32,433 nt of DNA from Chloroflexota bacterium (GTDB lineage: Bacteria > Chloroflexota > Anaerolineae > UBA1429), in contig JAJFUJ010000199.1 in assembly GCA_021372475.1 (NCBI GenBank), forward strand, positions 1 to 32,433, read 5' to 3'. How positions within the stretch are numbered: position 1 is the first letter of the stretch; every line of letters begins with the position of its first letter. Below the pieces are notes generated by a model, which saw only the letters and a list, made by a program, of their open reading frames with translations, did no database searches and was not told where the DNA came from. Positions 1 through 7,555 of this stretch are shown here, piece by piece. The position numbers and the translations under genes were made by a program.

Positions 1-657
1 CACAGGGGTATAGTAATCGGGCACGCAGTCGCCATAGAGCGAAAAGGTCGTCAGCTTTTGGCCTAACAGCCCGGCATTGACGCCATCCCAGCCCTCGTAA
101 ATCCAGGCGATATCCGCGCGTTTACCAAACAGCGCTGGCAGCAGGTCAAAACCCACATCCACAAACTGCACCTTGCTGATGTCGCCGCCGTCGCAGGCCA
201 TCAGCGCACCGAGAATAGGACGCTCAATGGGCAGGCCGACCGAGGCATAGGTTTTGCCTTCGAAATCCTTCGGACGGGTGATGCCGCTATCAGCGAGCAC
301 CGCGAATGCCGAGGTATTGTGCTGGAGGATGGCGCCAAGCGAAACCACGGGGATATCGTTGGAGCGGGCGATGGTCAATTCATCTTCAAAACTCACGCCG
401 AATTCGGTATTGCCGGCTGCTACCTGCTTGAGCGCCGCCGAAGGATCGGAGGGGACCTGGATTTCCAAGTCGATTCCCTCTTCAGCATACCACCCTTTGT
501 CCAGAGCAACGTAGAAGCCGGTATGGTTGGTGTTTGGTACCCAGTCCAGTGAAAGCACGGCTTTGGTGAGTTCAGACTGCTGCGAACGGCAGGCGGTTAC
601 AACCGTACCGAGAACGACTAGTAACGCCAGTACAAAATACCTATTCCTGTTTTTCAT
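1..657 (-). CDS. thiY: Thiamine-precursor ABC transporter substrate-binding lipoprotein (NMT1/THI5-like), partial
   Basis: The first 219 codons are present and the C-terminus lies beyond the left edge. The protein opens with a basic stretch, a hydrophobic segment and a lipobox (VVTAC), so it should be a lipoprotein anchored outside the membrane. Straight after comes the hallmark of NMT1/THI5-like binding proteins (LDWVPNTNHTGFYVALDKGWY-like, residues about 37-57), then PSDPSAALKQVAAGNTEFGVS. Family members capture pyrimidine precursors of thiamine such as formylaminopyrimidine or HMP. The ATG overlaps the stop of the permease gene in an ATGA junction, so the two are translationally coupled. 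Downstream position in a TPP-riboswitch operon supports the thiamine role. The ATPase subunit is not in the window and may lie further left. The exact ligand is inferred. Confidence 0.85.
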   Translation of the reverse strand, partial: MKNRNRYFVLALLVVLGTVVTACRSQQSELTKAVLSLDWVPNTNHTGFYVALDKGWYAEEGIDLEIQVPSDPSAALKQVAAGNTEFGVSFEDELTIARSNDIPVVSLGAILQHNTSAFAVLADSGITRPKDFEGKTYASVGLPIERPILGALMACDGGDISKVQFVDVGFDLLPALFGKRADIAWIYEGWDGVNAGLLGQKLTTFSLYGDCVPDYYTPV

Positions 658-1502
658 TTTGTGCTCCTAGATTCACGTAATTCTTCCCAGCTTTCCTGAC
701 GTACGGCGCTGTAATACCAACGTAAAGTGGCGTGCTCAATCAGGCTCACCAGGCCGAAGAGAGCCAGGCTGAGAACAGCCGTGATGGCAATGCTCACAAA
801 CACCCAGTCGGTGCGAAAAGAGTTCGTGGCGCGCAGCATAAAAATGCCCAATCCCTGGCTGGCGCCCACCCATTCGCCGAGGATAGCGCCCACCACGCTG
901 TAGGTGATGGCGATGCGGATGCCTGAATACAACGAGGGCAGCGCTCCGGGCAAGCGCACCTTGAAAAAAATAGTGCTGCGGGAAGCGCCCATCGTGCGCA
1001 GCAGGTTTATCAGGTCCGGATCGGCAGCGCGCAGCCCGTCTGCGGTGCTGACGACGATGGGGAAGAAACAAATCAAGCCTACTACCAGCACCTTTGGGAG
1101 GAGTCCGTAGCCGAACCAGATGACCAGCAAGGGGGCAATCGCCACAGTAGGCACCGTCTGCGAGGCCACCAGGAGCGGATACAGCGCATTGCGCAGCAGC
1201 TTGGAATAATCGATCAGGAATCCCAAGCCTATCCCCACAACAAGCGCCAGGCAGAATCCGAGCAGCGTCTCGAGCGCGGTCTGTATGATGTGCGGGCCCA
1301 ACAAACCGCGCGCTTCCCAGCCCGCCCGCAGGATGGCCGAGGGGGAGGGGAGCAGCCATTTAGGCACCTGCGTCCAGCGCACGGCTAACTCCCAGAGGAC
1401 TAACGCGGCTGCAACCAGCACAAACGGCGGCGCCCAGCGGGCCGCCTGGCGATTGATGCGCATCTGCCGAATCAGTGCACTTTGCTGTCCCTGGTCAGAC
1501 AT
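654..1502 (-). CDS. thiX: ABC transporter permease for thiamine precursor uptake (ThiX/SsuC/TauC type)
   Basis: A 282-residue integral membrane protein of the BPD-transport inner-membrane family. About six hydrophobic segments follow a short basic N-terminus. The cytoplasmic EAA-type coupling loop is visible as GASRSTIFFKVRLPGALPSL, with the typical following segment YSGIRIAITYSVVGAILGEW. The length matches SsuC/TauC/ThiX permeases. Its start overlaps the 3' end of the pyrophosphokinase gene by 8 bases, and its stop overlaps the start of the binding protein, so it is the middle gene of a tight operon. The family alone cannot separate sulfonate from pyrimidine uptake. The assignment to thiamine precursors rests on the riboswitch, the kinase and the NMT1-like binding protein. 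Confidence 0.85.
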   Translation of the reverse strand: MSDQGQQSALIRQMRINRQAARWAPPFVLVAAALVLWELAVRWTQVPKWLLPSPSAILRAGWEARGLLGPHIIQTALETLLGFCLALVVGIGLGFLIDYSKLLRNALYPLLVASQTVPTVAIAPLLVIWFGYGLLPKVLVVGLICFFPIVVSTADGLRAADPDLINLLRTMGASRSTIFFKVRLPGALPSLYSGIRIAITYSVVGAILGEWVGASQGLGIFMLRATNSFRTDWVFVSIAITAVLSLALFGLVSLIEHATLRWYYSAVRQESWEELRESRSTK

Positions 1503-2157
1503 CTTGCCACTCCCGAGGAGTGTGAACCATCCAGAGCAATCCGGAGCTAAGCCAAACCTGCGCCTTGCCCGCTAGTAACACGTTGCTGATGCCGCGCGCG
1601 GGGCCAAAATGCAGCGTTTCGTTGCGCAGCGGGTATTCGAGCCCGGCCGTGCGCACTCCCAGGGCGTCGCCGGCCAGGGGAATCAGCGAAAGCAGGTCGC
1701 CCGGGCTTCCCTCGACCTCGGCATACTCGCGCACCAGTGTGATGAAAGAGCTGCCGGTGAATAGAGCAGCGCGACGATTGGCCAATTCCGGCAGCGCCAA
1801 AAGCAGCAGATTCGCCAGCGTATGGTCGATGCGCCCCCCCACGGCGCCCAGAAGGGTTATCTGTTCAGCGCCCAGGCGCACCGCCTCGAGCAAAGCTAAC
1901 TCAGTATCGGTCTCATCTTTGCCCGCAGGGAACCGCCGTAAACGGCAGCCCTGCCGCTCACAGGCAGTCAGGATATCCGGCTCGACGGAATCCATATCGC
2001 CGACAAGCACCTGCGGATATACGGCCGAGCGGGCCAACGCATTAGCACCGCCATCAGCCGCGATGAGCAGCTCTGCGCTGCGGATAATCGGCAGGACGCG
2101 TTCCGGCCAGGTTAACTCACCGTTGGCAACCACCACGCAATGTCGGATATTGCTCAC
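1495..2157 (-). CDS. thiN: Thiamine pyrophosphokinase
   Basis: A cytoplasmic enzyme transferring pyrophosphate from ATP to thiamine to make TPP. Recognisable blocks are ADGGANALARS near residue 35, GDMDSVEPDI (metal/pyrophosphate site), FPAGKDETDTELALLEA, and GAVGGRIDHTLANLLLL (thiamine-binding region). A longer reading frame starts upstream at 2274, but that part runs through the riboswitch and terminator. The better start is the GTG at 2157, preceded by AGGAG with a 5-base gap, giving 220 residues, the usual size for the family. The Shine-Dalgarno lies immediately after the U-tract of the leader terminator, so termination in the leader would remove the gene from the transcript. It is first of three genes, overlapping the permease by 8 bases. 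Confidence 0.93.
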   Translation of the reverse strand: MSNIRHCVVVANGELTWPERVLPIIRSAELLIAADGGANALARSAVYPQVLVGDMDSVEPDILTACERQGCRLRRFPAGKDETDTELALLEAVRLGAEQITLLGAVGGRIDHTLANLLLLALPELANRRAALFTGSSFITLVREYAEVEGSPGDLLSLIPLAGDALGVRTAGLEYPLRNETLHFGPARGISNVLLAGKAQVWLSSGLLWMVHTPREWQDV

Positions 2158-2167
2158 CTCGTCTCCT

Positions 2168-2215
2168 AAAAAACAACAACCGCTGGACCGGATAGGCCCA
2201 ACGGTTGGCGGTTGT
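2168..2215 (-). terminator. Riboswitch-controlled intrinsic terminator
   Basis: On the minus strand an 8-base stem (ACAACCGC pairing with GCGGTTGT, 2215-2208 with 2183-2176) closes an imperfect inner hairpin. It is followed by TG and six T (2173-2168). It sits between the TPP aptamer and the pyrophosphokinase ribosome-binding site, the expected place for the expression platform of a transcription-terminating riboswitch. The mechanism (terminated when TPP is bound) is inferred from known TPP riboswitches. Confidence 0.8.
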
Positions 2216-2220
2216 GTGCA

Positions 2221-2309
2221 TCGCTTCCCTACGCTGGCATTATCCAGGTCAGGTTCGTGGGGTCGATGGGTCAACCATCCTCTCAGCCCTGCGCGGGCTC
2301 CCCCAGCAG
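2221..2309 (-). promoter_or_regulatory. TPP riboswitch (THI element)
   Basis: Read on the minus strand, the leader carries the diagnostic TPP aptamer sequences: GGGGGAGCCC, GGGCTGAGA, then GAACCTGACCTGGATAATGCC and AGCGTAGGGAAGC. These match the conserved CUGAGA and ACCUGAUCUGGAUAAUGCCAGCGUAGGGA core almost base for base. It lies just after a strong promoter and ahead of the pyrophosphokinase, permease and binding-protein genes. Binding of TPP should switch off all three. Confidence 0.97.
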
Positions 2310-2317
2310 TTTTCTAT

Positions 2318-2346
2318 ATTATAAAACAGATGCTTACAGGCGTCAA
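2318..2346 (-). promoter_or_regulatory. Promoter of the thiamine operon
   Basis: On the minus strand TTGACG (2346-2341) and a perfect TATAAT (2323-2318) are separated by 17 bases. Transcription should begin near 2311, right at the first bases of the TPP aptamer. It lies within 10 bases of the copA stop codon, so the thiamine operon is started independently of copA. Confidence 0.85.
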
Positions 2347-2352
2347 CCTTGC

Positions 2353-4800
2353 CTACGGCTTGATATTGCTGCGCCGCAGCAAATTCGCGTTGGTCACCAC
2401 GGTAATTGAACTGGTAGCCATAGCAATCTCCGCCATCACCGGATGTAATAAGCCCAGAACAGCCAGTGGGATCATCACCAGGTTGTAGAAAAAAGCCCAA
2501 AACAGGTTTTGCTTGATTTTGCGGAAGGTCGCCAAGGAAAGCTTGACTGCACTGACAACGCCACTCAGGTCGCCGCGCACCAGCGTGATATCGGCGGCCT
2601 CGATGGCGATATCGGTGCCGGTGCCGATGGCGATGCCTACATCCGCCTGCGCCAGAGCAGGGGCATCATTGATGCCATCGCCCACCATCGCAACTACACC
2701 CGCCTCCTGCTGCAGGCGTTTGATCTCGGCCACCTTCAACTCGGGCAGCACCTCGGCCACCACCATATCGATGCCGGCCTCGCGCGCGATCGCCTCGGCG
2801 GTGCGGCGGTTATCGCCCGTCAACATCGCCGTGCGAATGCCCATATCACGCAGTGCCGACACGGTTTCCGCCGCGTGCTCCTTGAGGGTATCCGCAACTG
2901 CCAGCACCCCCAGGATGCGGTCGTCCAGCGCCACCGCCATGGTCGTGCGCGCGGCGCTCTCCAATCGCGATATCTCGGCATTGGCTGCGGCGGTATCGAT
3001 CCCTGCAGCCTCCAACAGCCGCAGCGAACCCACCAGTACTTCTCCCTCCGGCAGCTTTGCGCGGATGCCCTGGCCGCCCACAGCCTCAAAGACGCTCGCC
3101 TCGGAGAGGGTCAGCTTCCTTTCCCGGGCTGCTTGCACTACTGCCTGAGCAATGGGATGTTCACTGCTTTGCTCGGCCGATGCCGCCAGGCGTAAAAGCT
3201 CAGCTTCACTCCCCGTAAGTGCTAGCGCATCGGTGAGCCGGGGTTTGCCCAGCGTCAGCGTGCCGGTCTTATCAAAGACTATCACCTTGACGCTGCGCAT
3301 CGCCTGAATGGCCGCGCCGTCGCGAATGAGAATGCCGTTCTCGGCGCCCATGCCGCTGCCGACCATTAAGGCAGTGGGAGTAGCCAACCCGAGCGCGCAG
3401 GGGCAGGCGATCACCAGCACAGCAATCGCCGCTGCCAGAGCCAGCGTCACCGGGGAGAGGCTGGCATCAACCCACGGTAGAGCGGGCTGCACAGTCGTCA
3501 ACAGAGCGCGCAGCGAGCTGCCAAACGCCAGCCAGGCGATCAAGGTAGCGCCAGCTATGCCTAAAATGACCGGCACAAAAATGCCCGTCACGCGGTCAGC
3601 GAATTCTTGGATGGGCACGCGAGTACCCTGAGCTTGTTCGACCAGGCGGATTACCTGGGCTAGGAAGGTATCCGCGCCAACCCGGGTGGCGCGGATCTGC
3701 AGCGCTCCGGCCTGGTTAACCGTAGCGCCGATCACCTCGTCGCCCGGGCGCTTATTGATGGGCAGCGATTCGCCGGTAGCCATCGATTCGTCAACGCTGC
3801 TCTCACCCACCTCAATAATGCCATCAGTGGGGATTTTCGCGCCCGGGCGCACCAGCAAGCGGTCGCCCACCTTGACCTGCGATAGCTTGATCTCGTATTC
3901 CTGACCATCCAGGAGCAAGGTGGCCGTCTTGGCGCCCAATTGCAGCAGCTTACGGATGGCTTGGGAAGCCCTGCCTTTAGCCTGGGCTTCGATATACCGC
4001 CCCGTCAGGTGGATAGCCATAATCATCGCAGCCACGCCGGCATAACTCGAGATAGGCGCGGCAAAGGAGAGCGGGCCGCTCAGCCAGGAGACGCCGGTGC
4101 CAATGGCGATGAGCACATCCATATTGGCGCTGCCGTGCGTAAGCGAGTTCCAGGCGCTGCGGTAAGTAGGTCGGCCGGGCCACACCAGCACCGCCAGGGC
4201 GCAGGCAATCACCGCCAGGTCAAACGCCATCATCATCATATCGGTGAGATGCAGCGTCATGTGCAGGATCATGATGATGATTACGGGTGCAGTAAGTATC
4301 CAAGCAGTCATCATCCGTCGCTGCGCGGCCAGGCGCTTGAGTTCATCCTGATCCTGTCCCGCTTCATCGACAGCTTCCTGTTGATCGAGCACCTGGTAAC
4401 CGGCGTCGGCCACGGCCTTCGCCAGAACATCCAGGGTAGCGATGGTCGGCAGATAGAGCACGCTGGCTCGCTCGGTAGCCAGATTGACGCTGGCATCCAG
4501 CACACCCTCGGTGCGCTTGAGCGCACGTTCAACCGAACGCACACAAGCTGCGCAGGTCATCCCGCCGATTGGCAAGAGCACGCGCTGCGGCGCGGCATCG
4601 TAACCTGCGTCACGCACGCCTTGCACGAGAGCGCTGATGTCCACCTGGGCAGGATCAAAGGCAACTGTGGCGCGTTCCGTAGCGATATTCACGTTGGCGC
4701 TCGAGACGCCGTTAAGGTGCTGCAAACCGCGTTCGACCGAGCGCGCACAGCTAGCGCAAGTCATACCGGCAATGGGGATTTCGACTATTTTTGTGGCCAT
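2353..4800 (-). CDS. copA: Copper-translocating P1B-type ATPase
   Basis: An 815-residue membrane ATPase that exports Cu(I) from the cytoplasm. Two N-terminal heavy-metal-associated domains carry GMTCASC (Cys15, Cys18) and GMTCAAC (Cys83, Cys86). Next come the paired membrane helices, with a Met/His-rich stretch ([15 protein letters not shown], about 177-191). The actuator TGES is at 342-345, the transmembrane CPC metal site at 466-468, the phosphorylated Asp510 in DKTGT, and then the GDGINDAP hinge. The CPC motif and the two CxxC domains indicate copper rather than zinc or cadmium. A Shine-Dalgarno-like GAGG precedes the ATG. The promoter is overlaid by a palindrome, which suggests metal-responsive repression. 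No copper regulator or chaperone gene is visible nearby. Confidence 0.95.
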   Translation of the reverse strand: MATKIVEIPIAGMTCASCARSVERGLQHLNGVSSANVNIATERATVAFDPAQVDISALVQGVRDAGYDAAPQRVLLPIGGMTCAACVRSVERALKRTEGVLDASVNLATERASVLYLPTIATLDVLAKAVADAGYQVLDQQEAVDEAGQDQDELKRLAAQRRMMTAWILTAPVIIIMILHMTLHLTDMMMMAFDLAVIACALAVLVWPGRPTYRSAWNSLTHGSANMDVLIAIGTGVSWLSGPLSFAAPISSYAGVAAMIMAIHLTGRYIEAQAKGRASQAIRKLLQLGAKTATLLLDGQEYEIKLSQVKVGDRLLVRPGAKIPTDGIIEVGESSVDESMATGESLPINKRPGDEVIGATVNQAGALQIRATRVGADTFLAQVIRLVEQAQGTRVPIQEFADRVTGIFVPVILGIAGATLIAWLAFGSSLRALLTTVQPALPWVDASLSPVTLALAAAIAVLVIACPCALGLATPTALMVGSGMGAENGILIRDGAAIQAMRSVKVIVFDKTGTLTLGKPRLTDALALTGSEAELLRLAASAEQSSEHPIAQAVVQAARERKLTLSEASVFEAVGGQGIRAKLPEGEVLVGSLRLLEAAGIDTAAANAEISRLESAARTTMAVALDDRILGVLAVADTLKEHAAETVSALRDMGIRTAMLTGDNRRTAEAIAREAGIDMVVAEVLPELKVAEIKRLQQEAGVVAMVGDGINDAPALAQADVGIAIGTGTDIAIEAADITLVRGDLSGVVSAVKLSLATFRKIKQNLFWAFFYNLVMIPLAVLGLLHPVMAEIAMATSSITVVTNANLLRRSNIKP

Positions 4801-4809
4801 CTGAACCTC

Positions 4810-4859
4810 GCATAATATGCTCAGATGATATTATGCGTATTGTTGACCAATTTTGTCAA
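4810..4859 (-). promoter_or_regulatory. copA promoter with overlapping palindromic operator candidate
   Basis: On the minus strand TTGACA (4859-4854) and CATAAT (4835-4830) are 18 bases apart, just upstream of copA. A perfect inverted repeat, GCATAATAT and ATATTATGC with a 9-base spacer (4810-4836), covers the -10 box and the expected start site. A second small repeat, TTGAC and GTCAA (4843-4859), overlaps the -35 region. The arrangement fits binding of a dimeric repressor of the ArsR/SmtB or similar metal-sensing type. The regulator is not identified. Confidence 0.65.
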
Positions 4860-4878
4860 TTATTGGTTTTGGGCTTTC

Positions 4879-5670
4879 TTACATCAATCCCTGGAAGTAG
4901 CCGCCGTCGCATTGAATTGTGGCGCCGGTGATATAGGCGGCCTGCTCGGAAGCCAGGAACGTTATCAGCGCCGCCAGCTCCTCGGGTTTGCCCAGACGGT
5001 GCATAGGGATGCTGGCTTCCATCGCAGTGATGACCTCCTCGCTAGTCTTGCCGGTCTGTGAAGCGGTGTTGGCAGCCAAAGCAAGCACGCGTTCGGTCAT
5101 CGTATAACCGGGGCAAACGTTATTTACCGTAATGCCGAAAGACGCTACCTGGCCGGCCAGCGTCTTGGACATGGCCACCAGGCCGGTGCGCACTGCGTTG
5201 GATAATACCAGGTTGGGCATCGGCTGCTTGACGCCGATGGAAGTGATATTGATGATGCGGCCCCAGCGCCTTTCACGCATCGAAGGCAGCACCATGCGGC
5301 TGAGCCTGGCGGCGCTCATAAAGTTCAGGTTGAACGCCTGGAGCCAATCCTCATCGCTCATCTCAACAAACAGCCCAGGACGGGGGCCTCCGGCATTGTT
5401 GACCAGGATATCGACAGCTCCCAGCTCCTGACGCACCGCTTGCGCCAGACGTTCGAGATCGTGGCGCGAGGAAACATCTGCCGGCACTGCCAATACCCGT
5501 ATGGAGGTATGCTGACGGATTTCTTCAGCCGTCTGGTTCAACGTGTTCACATCTCTGGCAGCAACGCAGATATTGACGCCTTCCTGCGCCAGTGCTAGCG
5601 CGGCTGCCTTGCCCAGGCCTCTGCTGGCGGCGACTACCAGGGCAGTTTTACCCTGAATATGCAGGTCCAT
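4879..5670 (-). CDS. Short-chain dehydrogenase/reductase family protein with non-canonical active site
   Basis: A 263-residue Rossmann-fold protein of the classical SDR group. The nucleotide-binding segment is present but altered (VVAASRGLG, residues 12-20, where TGxxxGxG is usual). NNAGG is at 91-95, and Ser144 (ITS) sits where the catalytic Ser should be. Thirteen residues on, where the catalytic Tyr belongs, is Ser157, and the +4 Lys is Arg161 (SNAVR in place of YxxxK). The C-terminus (SEQAAYITGATIQCDGGYFQG) is normal for the family. A strong AAGGAGG lies before the ATG and a TATAAT at 5706-5701. The substrate cannot be told. It may be an active variant of an SDR subgroup lacking the YxxxK, or a non-catalytic member. 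It stands alone, with the copA promoter directly downstream. Confidence 0.85.
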   Translation of the reverse strand: MDLHIQGKTALVVAASRGLGKAAALALAQEGVNICVAARDVNTLNQTAEEIRQHTSIRVLAVPADVSSRHDLERLAQAVRQELGAVDILVNNAGGPRPGLFVEMSDEDWLQAFNLNFMSAARLSRMVLPSMRERRWGRIINITSIGVKQPMPNLVLSNAVRTGLVAMSKTLAGQVASFGITVNNVCPGYTMTERVLALAANTASQTGKTSEEVITAMEASIPMHRLGKPEELAALITFLASEQAAYITGATIQCDGGYFQGLM

Positions 5671-5777
5671 TAAGCCCCTCCTTATCTATCGACACAGAGT
5701 ATTATATAGCACAAACAGGGAGGGTGTTGAAAAAGAGGTTCTTTCCTTATACTGGCCCACTGGGAAACAGGAAGCGT

Positions 5778-5887
5778 CATTCCGGCGCAGGCTGGAATCC
5801 AGTATTGATCTGATATATAATGTAATATATCATATAATAACAAGAATAAAAGTAAGACTCGGATGGGTTCCTGCTTGCGCGGGAATG
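5778..5887. repeat. Pair of inverted REP-like hairpin repeats
   Basis: Two 24-base units, 5778-5801 (CATTCCGGCGCAGGC...) and 5864-5887 (in reverse), match at 20 of 24 positions when one is reverse-complemented. Each unit can itself fold (ATTCC...GGAAT). Between them lies an AT-rich inverted repeat, TGATATAT and ATATATCA, at 5811-5832. Translation through one unit gives the WIPACAGMT string commonly seen when dispersed bacterial intergenic repeats of the CATTCCCGCGCAGGCGGGAATCC type are misread as protein. It lies in the intergenic space between divergent genes. It is probably a dispersed palindromic element or small non-autonomous mobile repeat. No other copy was seen in this window. Confidence 0.65.
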
Positions 5888-5970
5888 CTATGTGAGTTCG
5901 CAAGTCGGTCTTTCCAGACACTATGGTGTCTCCAACTGGCTACTTTTTCCATACCCTCCAAACAGGGTGT

Positions 5971-5999
5971 TTGTCTCGTACTAGGCGAAAAGGTATAAT
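5971..5999 (+). promoter_or_regulatory. Promoter of the glycosyltransferase/rsgA gene series
   Basis: TTGTCT (5971-5976) and a perfect TATAAT (5994-5999) are separated by 17 bases. The expected start site near 6006 leaves a leader of about 25 bases before the ATG at 6031. Confidence 0.75.
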
Positions 6000-6030
6000 C
6001 GGCAGGCATCATCAAGATGAAAGCTGCTGT

Positions 6031-6801
6031 ATGCACGAGAAGAGCATTGAGCCGAATATATTAGTTGTTATCCCGACCTATAATGAATGTGAAAATATCG
6101 AGCCTCTCGTACGCCTTATCCTTCACCAACAGCCTAATTTGCACATCATGATCGTGGATGACAATTCACCCGACGGCACTGGTGAGATTGCGGATACTTT
6201 GGCACGCCAGCAGGAGCGCGTTCAGATATTTCACCGTGCCAAGCGGATGGGTTATGCTTCGGCCTATAAACTCGGATTTGAGTACGCGCTGCGTTACGCC
6301 TACCCTTATGTTCTGACAATGAACGCGGATTTTTCTCACAATCCGCGCTATATCCCTTATCTTGTTGCCCTTGCCAGGGCGAACGATGTGGCGATTGGCT
6401 CTCGCTATGTGCAAGGTGGTGGCACGGTTGGCGCGAACTCTGCTCATGTTTGGTTGAGCGGGATAGCCAACCGCGCGATACGTAGGCTTCTGGCACTCAA
6501 TCCCGAGGACTGCACCAGCCGTTTTCGCTGTTACCAAACATACCTGCTGCCCTACATCCACTATGAGACGGTTCGTGCCGATGGATTAGGATTTGGCGTT
6601 GAGATATTGGAACGTTGCTCGCGCAGCGGCTTCAGAACAGCCGAACTGCCCATTCTTTATGATTACCGGCTTTGGCCTGGAAGCCGATCCCGATACCACT
6701 GGCTGCAGTTGAGCGCCGAACTCGTATGGATGCGTATTGCGCGAACCAAGATATCTCAACTTGCGCAGCCTACTGTAGAAAAATCAAGCAAGCTCGATTA
6801 A
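6031..6801 (+). CDS. Polyprenol-phosphate mannosyltransferase-like glycosyltransferase (GT2, DPM1 type)
   Basis: The reading frame is open from 5923, but the ATG at 6031 directly precedes the conserved N-terminus (NILVVIPTYNECENI) and lies just after the promoter, giving 256 residues. The GT-A nucleotide-sugar site is seen in VDDNSPDGTGEIA (about 42-54), SHNPRYIPYL after the metal-site strand, and GSRYVQGGG further on. These order it with dolichol/polyprenol-phosphate mannose synthases, which move mannose from GDP-mannose to a lipid phosphate at the inner membrane face. No membrane helices are present, as in soluble DPM1. The metal-binding DAD appears as NAD (residues 98-100). It is followed 57 bases on by a second GT2 gene. 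The sugar and acceptor are inferred from the family. Confidence 0.82.
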   Translation: MHEKSIEPNILVVIPTYNECENIEPLVRLILHQQPNLHIMIVDDNSPDGTGEIADTLARQQERVQIFHRAKRMGYASAYKLGFEYALRYAYPYVLTMNADFSHNPRYIPYLVALARANDVAIGSRYVQGGGTVGANSAHVWLSGIANRAIRRLLALNPEDCTSRFRCYQTYLLPYIHYETVRADGLGFGVEILERCSRSGFRTAELPILYDYRLWPGSRSRYHWLQLSAELVWMRIARTKISQLAQPTVEKSSKLD

Positions 6802-6858
6802 CCGTTGCGGTATATAATATGATGCAAGTGCATTTATAATACGTGTGTAGGTGATCGG

Positions 6859-7530
6859 ATGAAATTATCTGTATTAATGCCCGTTTACAATGAGGAACAG
6901 GATATCGCCCAGATTCTCGGCTTGGTCGATGCGGCACCGGTTGATAAAGAGATAATCGTTGTCGACGACTGCTCGAGCGATGGTACGGCGGGAATCCTGA
7001 GCAGACTCGTTATGCCCGACCTGCACGTCATCCGCCATGCCGTAAATCGCGGAAAGGGAGCAGCTATCCGCACCGCGCTTGAGGCCGCCAGCGGCGATGC
7101 AATTATTATCCAGGATGCGGATATGGAATATGACCCGGGCGATTACCCGGCGCTTTTAGAGCCGATTCGTTCGGGGAAGGCGCGCGTCGTATATGGGGTG
7201 CGCAGCTTTGAGGGGCAAAAAGCGCTGCTGCGTTGGGGCAACAAACTACTGACAGTCGCAACCAATACAATCTATGGCGTCCACCTCCATGATATGGAGA
7301 CCTGTTACAAGGTAATGACCCGAGACATAGCTCAGAGGCTGCGGCTAGAGTGCGACCGCTTTGATATGGAGCCGGAGATAACCGCGAAAATCGTGCGTAT
7401 GGGCGAGGTAATCACCGAAGTCCCGATATCGTATCAGCCGCGCGAGGCAAAAAAACTCTCGCCCTGGCGCGACGGATTGCCGGCGCTGCAGGCGCTGCTG
7501 CGTTACCGGCGCTGGCAACCTTTGGTATAG
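6859..7530 (+). CDS. Glycosyltransferase family 2 (dolichol-phosphate glucosyl/mannosyltransferase-like)
   Basis: A 223-residue GT2 protein with [14 protein letters not shown] at the start, [21 protein letters not shown], and an intact DXD metal site in [20 protein letters not shown]-like and METCYKVM elements typical of DPM/DPG synthases follow. It is soluble, with no membrane segment. A weak GTAGGTGAT precedes the ATG. It is not a recent copy of the preceding gene: the two share fold and motifs but little sequence, so they probably act on different sugars or acceptors. rsgA starts 25 bases after its stop, so the genes are probably co-transcribed. Confidence 0.85.
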   Translation: MKLSVLMPVYNEEQDIAQILGLVDAAPVDKEIIVVDDCSSDGTAGILSRLVMPDLHVIRHAVNRGKGAAIRTALEAASGDAIIIQDADMEYDPGDYPALLEPIRSGKARVVYGVRSFEGQKALLRWGNKLLTVATNTIYGVHLHDMETCYKVMTRDIAQRLRLECDRFDMEPEITAKIVRMGEVITEVPISYQPREAKKLSPWRDGLPALQALLRYRRWQPLV

Positions 7531-7555
7531 TAGATCAGATCACATCCGAGGAGTG

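Noticed and set aside
736-1359. 207-residue minus-strand frame inside the permease gene
   Set aside because: It is an alternative frame of a clear membrane permease, rich in Arg/Ala/Gly/His with no hydrophobic segments.
2158-2274. Upstream extension of the pyrophosphokinase frame
   Set aside because: It would be translated from riboswitch and terminator sequence. The GTG at 2157 has a proper Shine-Dalgarno and gives the usual protein length.
1565-2488. Long plus-strand open frame opposite the thiamine pyrophosphokinase and its riboswitch
   Set aside because: Ser/Arg/Pro-rich, antisense to a well-supported gene and running across the riboswitch. It is a shadow frame.
3940-4815. 291-residue plus-strand open frame opposite copA
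   Set aside because: The copA motifs on the minus strand are complete. The antisense product is His/Gly/Ala-rich with no recognisable domain and no ribosome-binding site.
5682-5921. 79-residue minus-strand open frame between the SDR gene and the first glycosyltransferase
   Set aside because: It contains the WIPACAGMT string typical of translated intergenic repeats and has no other protein features.
6813-6840. TATAAT boxes ahead of the second glycosyltransferase gene
   Set aside because: Two perfect -10 boxes occur (6813-6818 and 6835-6840) but neither has a -35 box at 16-18 bases, and the gene can be read from the upstream promoter.
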